Under the pieces are notes generated by a model, which was given only the letters and a program-made list of their open reading frames with translations, had not been told where the DNA came from and did not search any database. This document shows, piece by piece, positions 19,213 to 30,929 of a DNA stretch of 64,000 bases. The position numbers and the translations under genes are program-made. The stretch's first letter is position 1; every line of letters starts with the position of its first letter. Source of the stretch: Octadecabacter sp. SW4 (GTDB lineage: Bacteria; Pseudomonadota; Alphaproteobacteria; Rhodobacterales; Rhodobacteraceae); the NCBI RefSeq assembly GCF_008065155.1, contig NZ_CP042819.1, forward strand, positions 2,486,922-2,550,921, read 5' to 3'.

Positions 19213-19360
19213 GCCGCAAGGTTAGCGCCTTGCAACAACAGGTAAAGTCCAATCGCGCCGCAATCGGGCCGTTTCCCGCCCGAATGGAACCTAATCACAA
19301 GGATATGCGTTTTAGTTCCCGTCGGGGTAAGATAAAGATAGCACAAAGACAGGGGCGATC

Positions 19361-21154
19361 ATGCGAGCAGCTTGGCCAGCCATCATAGCAACGACTTTTC
19401 TGGGCTTGGCCGGGGCAGCCACACAGGCGCAAGAGGTGCGTTTGAATGCGCCCGATGCCAGTGACGATCTGCGCGCGGCCCTGCGCGCTGCATCCCTGAC
19501 GATAAGCCTGACGCGCGACGACGAAGGTGCCGTGGCCCAAGACTATGTCGCGGCAGCGCGCGCCGATTATCAACGGCTTTTGACAGGGCTTTACAGCGAG
19601 GGATATTATGGCGGCGCGATCTCGATCCTGATCGATGGGCGCGAGGCATCCGGTATCGCCCCCCTGGATTCCCCCGCAAGTGTCGGCGTGATTACCCTTA
19701 ACGTTGACCCCGGCCCGCGCTTTACCTTTGGGCGCGCCGAAGTGCTGCCCGTCCCCGTCGGAACCATCATGCCCGAGGGGTTTGCCACAGACCGTCCCGC
19801 CCGGTCCGATACGATCCGCGACGCGGTGCTGGTGGGCGTCGATGCCTGGCGCGACGAAGGCCATGCCAAGGCCGCACCCATGGACCAGCAAATCACCGCC
19901 CGCCACAGCGATGCCACGCTGGATGCCCGTGTGCGTATCGACCCCGGACCGCAGTTGACATTTGGGCCGCTGATCGTGCGCGGGGTGCAAAACATCCGCC
20001 CTGAACGGATCGTGGAAATCGCTGGCCTGCCCACTGGCGGCGTCTATTCGCCCGCCGAACTTGAGCGTGCACAGGCGCGGCTGCGCCGCGTCGAAGCCCT
20101 GCGCTCGGTCGCATTTTCCGAAGGCGACATTGCGGCGGGAAACACCTTGCCGATCACCGCGCAAATATCCGAGCAAACGCCGCGGCGGCTTGGGTTTGGT
20201 GCGGAATACTCGTCCGTCAACGGTGCCACCCTGTCGGCCTTCTGGATGCATCGCAATCTATTGGGCGGGGCTGAACGGTTCCGCGTGGAGGGTGAAATTG
20301 CGGGCCTTGCAGGCGAAACGGCGGGTATTGACTACACGCTGGGGGCAAGTTTTCTGCGGCCAGGCACCTTGCGGCCCGATGTGGATTTCTATGCCGATCT
20401 GGAGTTGATGCAGCTGGACGAGCCGGACTATTTCTTGCGCCAGGTTATCGCCGAAGCCGGTCTGATCCGCCGCGTGCGCGAGGAATTTATCCTCGAGGTC
20501 GGGCTTGGCCTGCGCAGCGGCGAAGTCAGCGATGATCTGGGTGATCGCCGCTATACCCTGCTGACCCTGCCCATTGAGGGGACGTTGGACAAACGCGACG
20601 ATCCGCTTGACGCGACCACGGGGTTTTACGCCAACGCGGAAATCACTCCGTTTGTCGGACTGGCAGGAAGCGACAACGGCGGGCGCATTTACGGCGATGG
20701 CCGCATTTACCGCAGCTTTGGAACCGACGATAGGGTGACACTTGCGTTGCGCGGGCAACTTGGGTCGCTGATCGGGGCGGATGCAGCGGATGTGCCCTCG
20801 GACCTGCTGTTCTTTTCGGGCGGTGGCGGCACGGTGCGTGGCCAGCCCTATCAATCGCTGAATGTCGATCTGGGTGGTGGCGTTGAAATTGGCGGCAGCT
20901 CGTTCTTGGGCGCGCAGATCGAGGCGCGCGTGGATGTCACCGACACCATCGGTATCGTCGGGTTTTATGACGTGGGCTATATCGGCGCGGATTCGGTGCC
21001 GCTGCAAAACGGCGATTGGCACGCAGGCGCAGGGGTCGGGGTGCGCTACAACACCGGGATCGGCCCAATCCGGCTTGATATCGCGGCCCCTGTCGGGGGC
21101 GATACGGGCGGGTCCGCCGTGCAGATCTACCTTGGGATCGGGCAGGCGTTTTGA
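19361..21154 (+). CDS. tamA: TamA outer-membrane assembly factor (Omp85 family)
   Basis: 597 residues. An N-terminal signal peptide (about 1-23, ending TQA) leads into POTRA domains (about 25-260) and a 16-strand Omp85 barrel from about 270 to the C-terminus, which ends in Phe. The barrel includes the GGGGTVRGQPYQSL motif, the Omp85 VRGY/F-type loop. With TamB it forms the translocation and assembly module linking inner and outer membranes, used for autotransporters and envelope lipid transport. Its stop overlaps the tamB ATG (TGATG). Confidence 0.9.
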   Translation: MRAAWPAIIATTFLGLAGAATQAQEVRLNAPDASDDLRAALRAASLTISLTRDDEGAVAQDYVAAARADYQRLLTGLYSEGYYGGAISILIDGREASGIAPLDSPASVGVITLNVDPGPRFTFGRAEVLPVPVGTIMPEGFATDRPARSDTIRDAVLVGVDAWRDEGHAKAAPMDQQITARHSDATLDARVRIDPGPQLTFGPLIVRGVQNIRPERIVEIAGLPTGGVYSPAELERAQARLRRVEALRSVAFSEGDIAAGNTLPITAQISEQTPRRLGFGAEYSSVNGATLSAFWMHRNLLGGAERFRVEGEIAGLAGETAGIDYTLGASFLRPGTLRPDVDFYADLELMQLDEPDYFLRQVIAEAGLIRRVREEFILEVGLGLRSGEVSDDLGDRRYTLLTLPIEGTLDKRDDPLDATTGFYANAEITPFVGLAGSDNGGRIYGDGRIYRSFGTDDRVTLALRGQLGSLIGADAADVPSDLLFFSGGGGTVRGQPYQSLNVDLGGGVEIGGSSFLGAQIEARVDVTDTIGIVGFYDVGYIGADSVPLQNGDWHAGAGVGVRYNTGIGPIRLDIAAPVGGDTGGSAVQIYLGIGQAF

Positions 21155-24100
21155 TGCGCTGGATTGCCCTGATAGGCCTGTTGAGCCTTGCGCCGGGCCT
21201 GGCCACGGCCCAAGACGTGAGCGACGATGGCCCGGGTTTCCTGGCCGAACTGATCCAGGACAGCCTGTCAGGCGCAGGCCGCGATGTGCGCATCGAGGGT
21301 TTCGAAGGCGCGCTCAGTGCGCAGGCCACGCTGGACAAGATGACCATCGCTGACGACAACGGCATCTGGTTCACCATGCAGGATGTGACGCTGGATTGGT
21401 CCCGCTCGGCCCTGCTGAGCGGGCGGATCGAGGTCGAGACCCTCAGCGCCAAAAGCATTGAAATGACACGCCTGCCCCAAACTGGGCAGACCGACGCACC
21501 CTCGGCTGCCGCCGAACCCTTTTCGTTGCCAGAACTGCCCGTTTCGGTTGAAATCGGCGAAATCACCGCCGATGAAATCGCCCTTGGCGCCGGGGTTCTT
21601 GGCCAGCCGCTGGCGGTGTCCTTCGCAGCAAGCCTCAGCCTGATCGACGGTGCTGGCAGTGCCGATATCCAAGCCCTGCGCATCGACGGGCAGGATGGCC
21701 GGTTCGACATCGACGCAAGCTATGACAACGCCACCGAAACCCTTGCCATATTGCTGACACTGGACGAGGGCGCGAACGGCATTGCGGCCACCTTGCTGAA
21801 TATTCCCGACACGCCCGCACTGGCCCTGCGCGTGCAAGGCGATGCCCCTCTCAGCGATTTCACAGCCAACCTTAGCCTTGCGACGCAGGGTGTAGAACGG
21901 CTGTCGGGGCAGTTCCAACTCACAACCGCGGGCACGCGCGAAGCTGATGATGCGACACCGGTGGATCGCGATTTCTCGACCACCCTGCGCGGCGATCTGA
22001 CACCGCTTGTCGCCGACGAATTTGATGCGTTTTTTGGCACGGCGTCGACGCTGACGGCCCAGGGCACAGCATTCGGTGACGGGCGGCTTGACCTTACGGC
22101 CTTTGATCTGGCAACGCGGTCTTTGGGGATCAGCGGTGCACTGACCCTTGGGACAGAGGGCTGGCCCGAAGCCTTCGATATCACCGGCCAGATTGGTGAT
22201 CGGCGCGGCACGCCGGTGCGCCTGCCACTGGGCGGCGCGGAAACGACCGTCAGCGCGATGGACCTGTCGCTGCGGTTTGACGCGGCGGCGGGCAATGCAT
22301 GGAATGGATCGTTTGATCTGCAAGGCCTGACGCGCCCCGATCTTGCCATCGCCGCGCTGACGCTTGACGGCGGCGGCACGATCACCGCGGGCGACGGGGT
22401 TCCGGTCGGCCGCGTCGATCTGGATATGTCCTATGACGCATCAGGTATTGTCCTTTCTGATCCCGCCCTTGCCGCCGCTATCGGAACGGAGCTGCGCGGC
22501 GATATCGGCGCGACCCTGATCGAAGGCGAGCCCTTACGCATTTCCCGCATGAGGCTGATTGGCGATGACATGGACCTTGGGGTCACGGCGACGATTGCCG
22601 GTTTGGACGCGGGCTTGAAGACCGATCTTTCGCTTGGCGGGCGGGTTGGAAATTTCGCGCGGTTCTCGCAGCTGGTCGGGCAGTCGCTGAACGGGTCAGG
22701 ATCGGTTTTGCTTTCCGGCACAGTCACGCCGCTTGACGATACGTTTGATCTGTCGTTGCTGGCGGCAACCAGTGATCTGCAGATCGGCATCGCGCAAGTG
22801 GATCCGCTGTTGAGCGGAAATGGCCGCCTGACCCTGAACGCGCAGCGCGACACGATCGGCACGCGCATCACTGATCTGGATATACGCACAGGCGGGCTGA
22901 TCGCCACGGGCGATTTGAACATCACACCAACGGGTCTTGCCGCCGCGCTGGATCTGACGCTTCCGGCGCTGGAACGCCTTGGCGTTGGCCTAAGTGGCGC
23001 GGCAAATTTCAACGGTGCGGTCGTGCAGGATTCCACCGGGTCTTATGACGTGGAGGGGGCGCTAAGCGGCCCCGATTTGATCACCAATATCACGGCACGC
23101 ATCGGGCCAGCGGACGGCAACTATGCCACCACCGCGCGGTTGACCGGACGGATCAGCAACCTTGCCCCCTATGGCGGCCTTGTGGGGCGGTCGCTGTCGG
23201 GTGGCGCGACGCTTGCTCTGACGGGCGACGGCACGCTGGCCGATGGCGCATTCACCGCCAAGGTCCAGTCGCTGGCGACGGATTTATCGCTGGGGCTTCC
23301 CGCTCTTGCCACGGCGATGCGCGGCACGGGCAGCCTGCGCGCCGATGTGACACGCAGCGCCGACGGACGCATCGGCGTGCAAGACCTGCAACTGAAATTT
23401 CCAAACCTCACGGGGACAGCGGGCATTTCGACAGACGGCGCATCGTCGGACGCTGTGTTTGATCTGCGTCTTGCCGATATCGCCCTGTTCACCCCCGAGT
23501 TCAACGGCCCCGTCACCGCCATCGGCACCGCGACCCAAAGCGGCACATCGCCGTGGCGGATCAGCGTTGATGCCACCGGACCGGGCGGCACGGACGCGCG
23601 GGCAACCGGCACAATCAGCTCAACAGGCAGCACCGATCTCAGCATCAGCGGCTCGGCCCCGTTGGGGTTTGCCAACCCCTATATCGCGCCGCGCCAGATC
23701 AGCGGGCGGGCCGATTTCGATCTGCGTGCAAATGGTCCCGTTGGGTTGAACGCCCTGTCCGGCCCTGTGCGTATTTCTGACGGACGCCTGACCGCACCGA
23801 CCCTGGGACAATCGCTCGAGGGAATCGCGGGCACTGTCCAGCTAGCGGGCGGAGCGGCGCAGATTTCACTGAACGCGAACAGCAGTGCGGGCGGCACCCT
23901 GACACTGTCCGGCCCTGTCACGCTTGGCGGGCAACGAAACGCCGACCTGACGCTGAACCTGGACCGGATCGTGCTGCGTGACCCGCAGCTTTATGAAACG
24001 ACCGTTGGCGGCAACATCACGTTTGTCGGCCCCATCGCCGGGGGCGCGCGTGTAGCAGGCGGGCTGACGCTTGGGCGCGCCGAGGTGCGCGTGCCATCGT

Positions 24101-24933
24101 CGGAAATCAGCAGTCTGGGCGAATTGCCCGAAGTGACCCATATCGCCCCGCCGCGCGATGTGGTCGCAACCCTTGGGCGTGCTGGCCTGACAACCCAAGG
24201 CACACCCCCCGCAAGCGAGGCCCGCAGCGGGCCGGGGTACCCGCTCGACCTGACAATCAGTGCGCCATCACAAATTTTCGTGCGCGGGCGCGGGCTTGAT
24301 GCCGAGTTGGGCGGGCAGTTGACCCTCAGCGGCAACAGCAACAACGTGATCGCCACGGGGCGGTTCGAATTGGTCCGCGGGCGGCTTGATATCCTGCAAC
24401 AACGCTTCGATCTGACCGAAGGTTATGCCCAGCTTCAGGGCGATTTCACGCCCTATATCCGACTCCAAGCCACGACAACTGCCGACACCGGCACGCTGGT
24501 CAGCGTCATTGTCGAAGGGCCGGCCACCTCGCCCCAGGTGCGGTTCGAAAGCAGCCCGCAACTGCCCGAAGACGAAGTGCTGTCGCAGCTATTGTTCGGG
24601 CGCGATCTGGCGTCGATCAGTCCGCTTCAGGCGGTTCAACTTGCCGCCGCAATCAGCACCTTGGCAGGACGCGGCGACGGCGGATTGATCGGGCAAATCC
24701 GCGAAGGGCTTGATCTGGACAATCTGGATTTCACCACCGACGAGGCCGGAAATGCCGCCGTGCGCGCGGGCAAATATATCTCGGACAATGTCTATACCGA
24801 CATCACCATCGGCAGCGACGGGACGTCGGAAATCAACCTCAACCTTGATATCACCGACGACGTTTCAGGGCGCGGCAGCTTTGGCGCCGATGGTGAAACC
24901 AGCGTCGGGATCTTCTTTGAGCGCGACTATTAG
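21154..24933 (+). CDS. tamB: TamB translocation/assembly protein (AsmA-like, DUF490)
   Basis: 1259 residues from the ATG at 21154, which shares a base with the tamA stop. The N-terminus (about 1-20, ending TATA) is a hydrophobic anchor/signal. The middle is a very long run of repeated beta strands rich in Gly, Thr, Asp and Leu. The C-terminal DUF490 domain carries QILVRGRGLDAE-like and EDEVLSQLLFGRD segments and ends GIFFERDY, aromatic as in TamB. The protein spans the periplasm as a hydrophobic groove. Family and partner are clear; the start is one codon shorter than the longest frame (TTG 21151). Confidence 0.9.
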   Translation: MRWIALIGLLSLAPGLATAQDVSDDGPGFLAELIQDSLSGAGRDVRIEGFEGALSAQATLDKMTIADDNGIWFTMQDVTLDWSRSALLSGRIEVETLSAKSIEMTRLPQTGQTDAPSAAAEPFSLPELPVSVEIGEITADEIALGAGVLGQPLAVSFAASLSLIDGAGSADIQALRIDGQDGRFDIDASYDNATETLAILLTLDEGANGIAATLLNIPDTPALALRVQGDAPLSDFTANLSLATQGVERLSGQFQLTTAGTREADDATPVDRDFSTTLRGDLTPLVADEFDAFFGTASTLTAQGTAFGDGRLDLTAFDLATRSLGISGALTLGTEGWPEAFDITGQIGDRRGTPVRLPLGGAETTVSAMDLSLRFDAAAGNAWNGSFDLQGLTRPDLAIAALTLDGGGTITAGDGVPVGRVDLDMSYDASGIVLSDPALAAAIGTELRGDIGATLIEGEPLRISRMRLIGDDMDLGVTATIAGLDAGLKTDLSLGGRVGNFARFSQLVGQSLNGSGSVLLSGTVTPLDDTFDLSLLAATSDLQIGIAQVDPLLSGNGRLTLNAQRDTIGTRITDLDIRTGGLIATGDLNITPTGLAAALDLTLPALERLGVGLSGAANFNGAVVQDSTGSYDVEGALSGPDLITNITARIGPADGNYATTARLTGRISNLAPYGGLVGRSLSGGATLALTGDGTLADGAFTAKVQSLATDLSLGLPALATAMRGTGSLRADVTRSADGRIGVQDLQLKFPNLTGTAGISTDGASSDAVFDLRLADIALFTPEFNGPVTAIGTATQSGTSPWRISVDATGPGGTDARATGTISSTGSTDLSISGSAPLGFANPYIAPRQISGRADFDLRANGPVGLNALSGPVRISDGRLTAPTLGQSLEGIAGTVQLAGGAAQISLNANSSAGGTLTLSGPVTLGGQRNADLTLNLDRIVLRDPQLYETTVGGNITFVGPIAGGARVAGGLTLGRAEVRVPSSEISSLGELPEVTHIAPPRDVVATLGRAGLTTQGTPPASEARSGPGYPLDLTISAPSQIFVRGRGLDAELGGQLTLSGNSNNVIATGRFELVRGRLDILQQRFDLTEGYAQLQGDFTPYIRLQATTTADTGTLVSVIVEGPATSPQVRFESSPQLPEDEVLSQLLFGRDLASISPLQAVQLAAAISTLAGRGDGGLIGQIREGLDLDNLDFTTDEAGNAAVRAGKYISDNVYTDITIGSDGTSEINLNLDITDDVSGRGSFGADGETSVGIFFERDY

Positions 24934-24963
24934 GCCAAGCATCGCCCACCCCAACGTCAGCGT

Positions 24964-25191
24964 TCAGATATAAAGCGAGGCGCGAAAGATGCGGCTGACT
25001 TCGTCCTGGCGCGTGGTGCCGCGCGCTGCGAGGTCTTCATCGCTCAATGCGTTAAGTTTGCGCACTTGAACCATGCGGCTGTCTGCTTCGGCCAACACGA
25101 TCAGGCCGTGAAAAATAGCCCTGAAGGGGCGCGCAAATGCGGCGCCGATGGCGGATAGGTCGAAATGTTTGTGTGTTGTGGCAAGTGCCAT
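24964..25191 (-). CDS. DUF1127 small protein
   Basis: 75 residues with the DUF1127 pattern in its second half: RKLNALSDEDLAARGTTRQDEVSRIF, where the LxxLSDxxLxDIGxxR-type core is recognisable. Arginine-rich DUF1127 proteins in alphaproteobacteria have been tied to RNA turnover and to phosphate or stress responses. The ATG follows TTAGGAGTTTTCC, a strong ribosome site. Monocistronic, on the strand opposite tamB. Confidence 0.85.
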   Translation of the reverse strand: MALATTHKHFDLSAIGAAFARPFRAIFHGLIVLAEADSRMVQVRKLNALSDEDLAARGTTRQDEVSRIFRASLYI

Positions 25192-25301
25192 TTGGAAAAC
25201 TCCTAAGTCGTTTAGGTTTTTCCTCCCACAAACAACCTAAGCCCGGCGGAACAAAAAATCACCACACAATTTCAGGACGCGGCCTTGCGTCTGGCGCAGG
25301 G

Positions 25302-26308
25302 CTAATCCGTTGTGACCAATACCTTTTGCACCTCCTGAAAGGGGCAGGCCACGTGGTGATCGTTGCCAACATCCTGCATCACGGGCAGATCGCCCGCGCA
25401 GGATGGCTGGGCCTTGGGGCAACGGGTGCGAAAGACACAGCCCGATGGCGGGCTGAGGGGTGATGGCAACTCGCCCTCGAGGATCGGGCGATGGCGCGCC
25501 TTTTCGGCCACCGGATCAGGGATCGGCACCGACGAAATCAGCGCCTGCGTGTAGGGGTGGCGCGGTTCGCGGGTCAATTCGCGTGCCTTGGCCAACTCCA
25601 TCACGCGGCCCAGATACATCACCAAAATCCGGTCCGAAATATGTTTCACCACCGACAGGTCATGGGCAATAAAGATCATCGCCAGCCCCATATCGCGCTG
25701 GAGTTCGCGCAGCAGGTTCACGACCTGCGCCTGCACCGACACATCCAACGCCGACACCGGTTCATCGCAAATCACCAGTTCCGGTTTCAGGATCAGTGCG
25801 CGGGCAATCCCGATCCGCTGACACTGGCCACCGGAAAATTCATGCGGGTAACGGTTCACCAGATTGGGCAGCAGGCCCACGCGTTCCATCAATTCGCCTA
25901 CGCGGCGTTTCACCTCGGCACGGCTGATATGGGGTTCGTGGGTGGTCAGCGGTTCGGCGATAATCTCGCCCACGTTCATCCGCGGGTTCAGGGCCGCGAG
26001 CGGATCCTGAAAGATCATCTGCACATCGCGCCGGTGCTTGCGGCGCACCTGTTTTGTCATCGCGGCAAGGTCGTCGCCCTTCCAGATGATCCTGCCACTT
26101 GAGGTCGGCACGGTCCCGACGATCGCGCGCGCCAGCGTCGATTTACCCGAGCCGCTTTCGCCAACAACGCCCAGAGTTTCCCCCGCTTGCAGATCAAACG
26201 ATAGGCCGCCGACCGCTTGCAGGGGTTGCGATGGCGTCCACGGCCATGCCCCCTGGCGGCGCACATCAAAGGTCACATTCAGGTCTTGGACAGACAGGAT
26301 CGGGGCCA

Positions 26309-26309
<1 letters not shown>
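25302..26309 (-). CDS. Oligopeptide/dipeptide ABC transporter ATPase (OppF/DppF type)
   Basis: 335 residues. Walker A GESGSGKST, Q-loop FQDPLAAL, signature FSGGQCQRIGIARAL, Walker B LVICDEPVSALD and the H-loop IAHDLS are all present. The C-terminal oligopeptide-transporter extension has four-cysteine-type spacing (CVFRTRCPKAQPSC, then HHVACPF) that may hold an Fe-S cluster. It is the last of five genes for one importer. The start ATG at 26309 shares a base with the upstream ATPase stop. Confidence 0.9.
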
Positions 26310-27277
<968 letters not shown>

Positions 27278-27278
27278 C

Positions 27279-28202
27279 CTAGCGATCCTTTGGGTCAAGC
27301 GCGTCACGCAGGCCATCACCCACGAAGAAGAAGGCAAACAGCGTAATCAAGAAAAAGAACAGCGGATACATCAGCATCCAAAGCGTGCCGTTGTTCATCT
27401 GCGCCGCCCCCTGATTGATCAATGCACCAAGCGAGGTCATCGGTTCCTGCACCCCAAGGCCAAGATAGGAAATGAAGCTTTCAAAGATAATCATTTCCGG
27501 CACAAGCAGGGTTGCATAGACAATCACGATCCCCAGCAGGTTCGGCACGATATGGCGCAAGACGATCACCACCGGGGACACGCCTGTCGCCACGGCCGCT
27601 TCGACGAACTCCTTGTTCTTGATGGTAAGCGTCTGACCGCGTGCGATCCGCGCCATGTTCAGCCATGAAATCAACCCGATGCCGATAAACAGCATCAGGA
27701 TCGAGCGACCAAAGATCACCAGCATCAGGATCAGCACGAACATGAATGGAATCGACATCAGGATATCAACGATCCGCATCATGACCCCGTCAACGCGCCC
27801 GCCGACATATCCTGCGGTCGCCCCGTAAAGCGTGCCGACCACCACGGCGACCAAAGCCCCGACAATGCCAACCATCAGCGAAATGCCGGTGCCCTGCACG
27901 GTGCGGGCAAACAGGTCACGCCCGTCGATATCTGTGCCAAAATAGTGGCCGGTTTCAAACGATGGCACGCCCATATAGGCATTGGCCCCCATTAGGCTGA
28001 AATCCACGTAATCGGGTTCGTATTGCGCGAAAAATCCGCCCAAAAGCGCAAACAAGCCGATCGCGATCAGCACGATCAAACCGGCCACGGCCGCCTTGTT
28101 GCGAAAGAAGCGCCGGCGCGCGTCCTGCCACAGCGAACGACCTTCGATCTGGCTGAGCTCGGCAATGCCTTCGACGGCGGCAACGGATGATTTGTTGAAC
28201 AT
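27279..28202 (-). CDS. Peptide-type ABC transporter permease (OppC/DppC)
   Basis: 307 residues with an N-terminal cytosolic stretch, first helix AVAGLIVLIAIGLFALLG (about 35-52) and five more helices. The binding-protein-dependent permease EAA loop is EAAVATGVSPVVIVLRHIVPN (in two parts about 200-220). The FGTDIDGRDLFARTVQGT segment is typical of OppC. It follows oppB-like with a 12-base gap. Substrate set by the binding protein. Confidence 0.9.
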   Translation of the reverse strand: MFNKSSVAAVEGIAELSQIEGRSLWQDARRRFFRNKAAVAGLIVLIAIGLFALLGGFFAQYEPDYVDFSLMGANAYMGVPSFETGHYFGTDIDGRDLFARTVQGTGISLMVGIVGALVAVVVGTLYGATAGYVGGRVDGVMMRIVDILMSIPFMFVLILMLVIFGRSILMLFIGIGLISWLNMARIARGQTLTIKNKEFVEAAVATGVSPVVIVLRHIVPNLLGIVIVYATLLVPEMIIFESFISYLGLGVQEPMTSLGALINQGAAQMNNGTLWMLMYPLFFFLITLFAFFFVGDGLRDALDPKDR

Positions 28203-28214
28203 CGCGCACGCCTC

Positions 28215-29225
28215 CTAATACCGGATTTTCGGATCGATCCATGCGTAAAGCACATCGACCACAAGGTTGAACAGGATCGTCAGCGCCCCCACAAGGATCG
28301 TGATCCCCATGATGACGGCATAGTCACGGCTAAAGGCCGAGTTCACGAAAAACTGCCCGATCCCGCCTGTGGAAAAAGCCACATCGACCACGACCGAACC
28401 TGTGATCATCCCCACCACCGCAGGTCCAAGATAGGAAATCACCGGCAGCATCGCGGGCTTGAGTGCGTGACGGAAAATCACCCGGCGCATCGGCAAACCC
28501 TTGGCCTGCGCCGTGCGGATGAAGTTGGAGTTCATCACCTCAAGCATGCTTGAGCGCATGATCCTTGCAATCGACGCCATATAGGATGTGGACAGGGCGA
28601 TAACCGGCAAGATCAGGTAGTCAAACCGCATTGATCCACCCCAGGGAACGCTGAAACAAAAGTTGTCACTTGCGTTGCAGGCGCCATCGATGAACACACC
28701 GCCCGCCCATCCGCCCCCCGGCAGCAGCGGCGCGCCGGTCCACCAGAACCAACCCAGCGTAAAGACCAGCACCAGCACCGGCGCCATGACAAAGTTCGGC
28801 AAGGCCTGCGCCCCGATGGTGATCCCGACCGCCAGATAATCAAGCCAGGTGTTCTGGCGCAGGGCCGCGGCAATCCCAAGACTGACACCAACCACAACAG
28901 CCACAAGCGCGGACCACGCACCATAGGTCAGCGTGACAGGGAAACCCTGGGCGATCACATCATTGACCGTGCGGTCACGGTATTGAAACGACGGACCAAA
29001 ATCGAAATACAGCACGATGTTCTTGACGTAGTTGAACATCTGCACAACGTAAGGTTGGTCCAGCCCATAACGCGCCTCGATATTGGCAAGCACGGCAGGG
29101 GGTGGCGGGCGTTCATTGCTGAAGGGGCCGCCGGGGGCCGCAAACATCAGAATAAACGAGAATATCACAAGGATAAGCAAGGTCGGCACAGCAATCGCGA
29201 ACCGTTTTGCAATAAAGCTATACAT
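28215..29225 (-). CDS. Peptide-type ABC transporter permease (OppB/DppB)
   Basis: 336 residues from MYSFIAKRFAIAVPTLLILV, the usual OppB start, with GGGGGA upstream at 29232-29237 on the minus strand; the frame extends to 29258 without support. Six membrane helices and the conserved FIRTAQAKGLPMRRVIFRHALKP coupling loop (two parts) are visible. A periplasmic insert of about 40 residues (GGWAGGVFIDGACNASDNFCF region) is longer than in the classical dipeptide permeases. Confidence 0.9.
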   Translation of the reverse strand: MYSFIAKRFAIAVPTLLILVIFSFILMFAAPGGPFSNERPPPPAVLANIEARYGLDQPYVVQMFNYVKNIVLYFDFGPSFQYRDRTVNDVIAQGFPVTLTYGAWSALVAVVVGVSLGIAAALRQNTWLDYLAVGITIGAQALPNFVMAPVLVLVFTLGWFWWTGAPLLPGGGWAGGVFIDGACNASDNFCFSVPWGGSMRFDYLILPVIALSTSYMASIARIMRSSMLEVMNSNFIRTAQAKGLPMRRVIFRHALKPAMLPVISYLGPAVVGMITGSVVVDVAFSTGGIGQFFVNSAFSRDYAVIMGITILVGALTILFNLVVDVLYAWIDPKIRY

Positions 29226-29288
29226 CAAATTGTCCCCCAAAAGGTCCCGCGCCACCAAGGGGCGGCGCGGGTGATCTTCGGCCGTCTG

Positions 29289-30929
29289 TTATTCAGACGC
29301 GGCGATGTAAAGGTCTTTGGAATACCAGTTCTGCAACAGGTTTTCGGTTGGCCAGTTCATAAGATCGGGCGCCTTCATCCGCACCGATGCGTAGTGATAA
29401 ATCGGCAGGAAGTAGGTGTTCTCAGAGGCGATACGCTCGATTTCCTGATAAAGTGACATCGGATCGTCGGACGTCCTGGCTTCTTCGGCAAGGGCGTCGA
29501 TTTGTTCATCGACAAACTTGCCGTCGTTATAGTTCGACCCTGAGGTCAGCAGATCGATATAGGTGCTTGGTTCGTTGTAATCCGCGCACCAGCCCGAACG
29601 GGCGATTTCATAGTTCTGCTCGCCGCGCGTATCAAGGAAGGTTGCCCATTCCTGATTGGCCAGTGTCGTTTCAACACCCAGCGTCTGCTTCCACATCTGG
29701 CCAATGGCCACAGCCACGGACTGGTGGCTGTCAGAGGTATTATACAGAATTTCAAGCGACAGCGGATTGTCGGGGCCGTAACCGGCCTCGGCCAGCAGCT
29801 CTTGTGCAAGGGCGTTGCGTTCCTCCTGCGTCATGTCGGCCGCAGGAATATCGGGCTGTTCCCATCCGTTGATCGCCCAGTGGGTAAAGGTCCAGGCCGG
29901 ACGTTGACCACCCGCCAGCACGTTGTCCACGATCACATCGCGATTCACCGCAAGCGAAAGTGCGCGGCGCACATCGGGATCTTTCAACGCTTCGGGGCCA
30001 GACTCAGACTGGTTGAACTGGTAGTAGTATGAACACGAATTTGGAAAGCTCAGCGCCTCGCCGGGGTATTCGGTGTTCAGGCGCGGGAACTGGCCCGCGG
30101 GCACGTCCATCACGAAATCAATTTCACCCGCCAGATAGCGGGTCAGGGCCGCGTTGCTGTCATTGATGATCAGGGCGGTGACTTCGTCGATGATGGTGTT
30201 TTCGTTGTCCCAATACATCTCGTTGCGCACCCGCACGAGCTTCTCTTGCGGCACATATTCGGCCAGAGTGTAAGCGCCGTTGGACACCATATATTCCGGC
30301 TTGGTCCAGTCATCGCCATAGGCTTCGATGGTGGCACGGTGGGCCGGGAAAGTTGTCGGGAAGGTCGTCATCTGCGGAAAGTAGGGACGCGGTGCATCTA
30401 TCGTCATCACGACCGTATAATCGTCAGGTGCCGATACGCCCAAAGCATCGACAGGCATTTCGCCAGCTGTCACGGCTTCGGCATTTGCAAGGCCCATGAC
30501 GGTCAGATACCACGCATATTCCGACGCGGTTTCAGGATCGGCAGCACGCTGCATCCCAAAGACGAAATCGCCGGCGACGACCGGATCACCGTTGGACCAC
30601 TTGGCGTTCTGGCGCAGGGTGAATGTATAAGTCAGACCATCGTCGGACACGGTATAACCCGTCGCCACACCGGGCTTCACGGTGCCGGTCGCGTCTTCGG
30701 TCATCAGGCCCTCAAACAGGTCGCGGGCCACCGATGCGCCCTCTACGTCCTCGACCAAGGCCGGGTCGATTGACGGAAAGTCGTCAAGGATTGAATAGGT
30801 GAACGACTGGTCGCTTGCCAGTGTTACACCGGTTTCAGGGTGGGTTGCATGGCCGTCGGCCCAAACGGCCCCGCCCATCGCAATCAGCGCAGCCGCCGTG
30901 GTTGCGCGCAAAGTTGATTTCAAAGTCAT
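29289..30929 (-). CDS. Periplasmic solute-binding protein, family 5 (peptide-type)
   Basis: 546 residues. The signal peptide MTLKSTLRATTAAALIAMGG is followed by an AVWA cleavage site. SBP family 5 hallmarks follow: FTLRQNAKWSNGDPVVAGDFVFGMQR (in two parts), ALSLAVNRDVIVDNVL and the C-terminal FLPIYHYASVRM. The start at 30929 has GGGAGAAATCAG before the ATG; a longer frame to 31079 has no signal-peptide character. First gene of the opp-like unit. Sequence alone does not tell peptides from other amines; the divergent DMGDH-like enzyme hints at a methylated amine or modified amino acid. Confidence 0.88.
   Translation of the reverse strand: MTLKSTLRATTAAALIAMGGAVWADGHATHPETGVTLASDQSFTYSILDDFPSIDPALVEDVEGASVARDLFEGLMTEDATGTVKPGVATGYTVSDDGLTYTFTLRQNAKWSNGDPVVAGDFVFGMQRAADPETASEYAWYLTVMGLANAEAVTAGEMPVDALGVSAPDDYTVVMTIDAPRPYFPQMTTFPTTFPAHRATIEAYGDDWTKPEYMVSNGAYTLAEYVPQEKLVRVRNEMYWDNENTIIDEVTALIINDSNAALTRYLAGEIDFVMDVPAGQFPRLNTEYPGEALSFPNSCSYYYQFNQSESGPEALKDPDVRRALSLAVNRDVIVDNVLAGGQRPAWTFTHWAINGWEQPDIPAADMTQEERNALAQELLAEAGYGPDNPLSLEILYNTSDSHQSVAVAIGQMWKQTLGVETTLANQEWATFLDTRGEQNYEIARSGWCADYNEPSTYIDLLTSGSNYNDGKFVDEQIDALAEEARTSDDPMSLYQEIERIASENTYFLPIYHYASVRMKAPDLMNWPTENLLQNWYSKDLYIAASE

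Noticed and set aside
19295..20251. 318-residue minus-strand ORF opposite tamA
   Set aside because: Shadow of the tamA POTRA region, with no ribosome site or family match.
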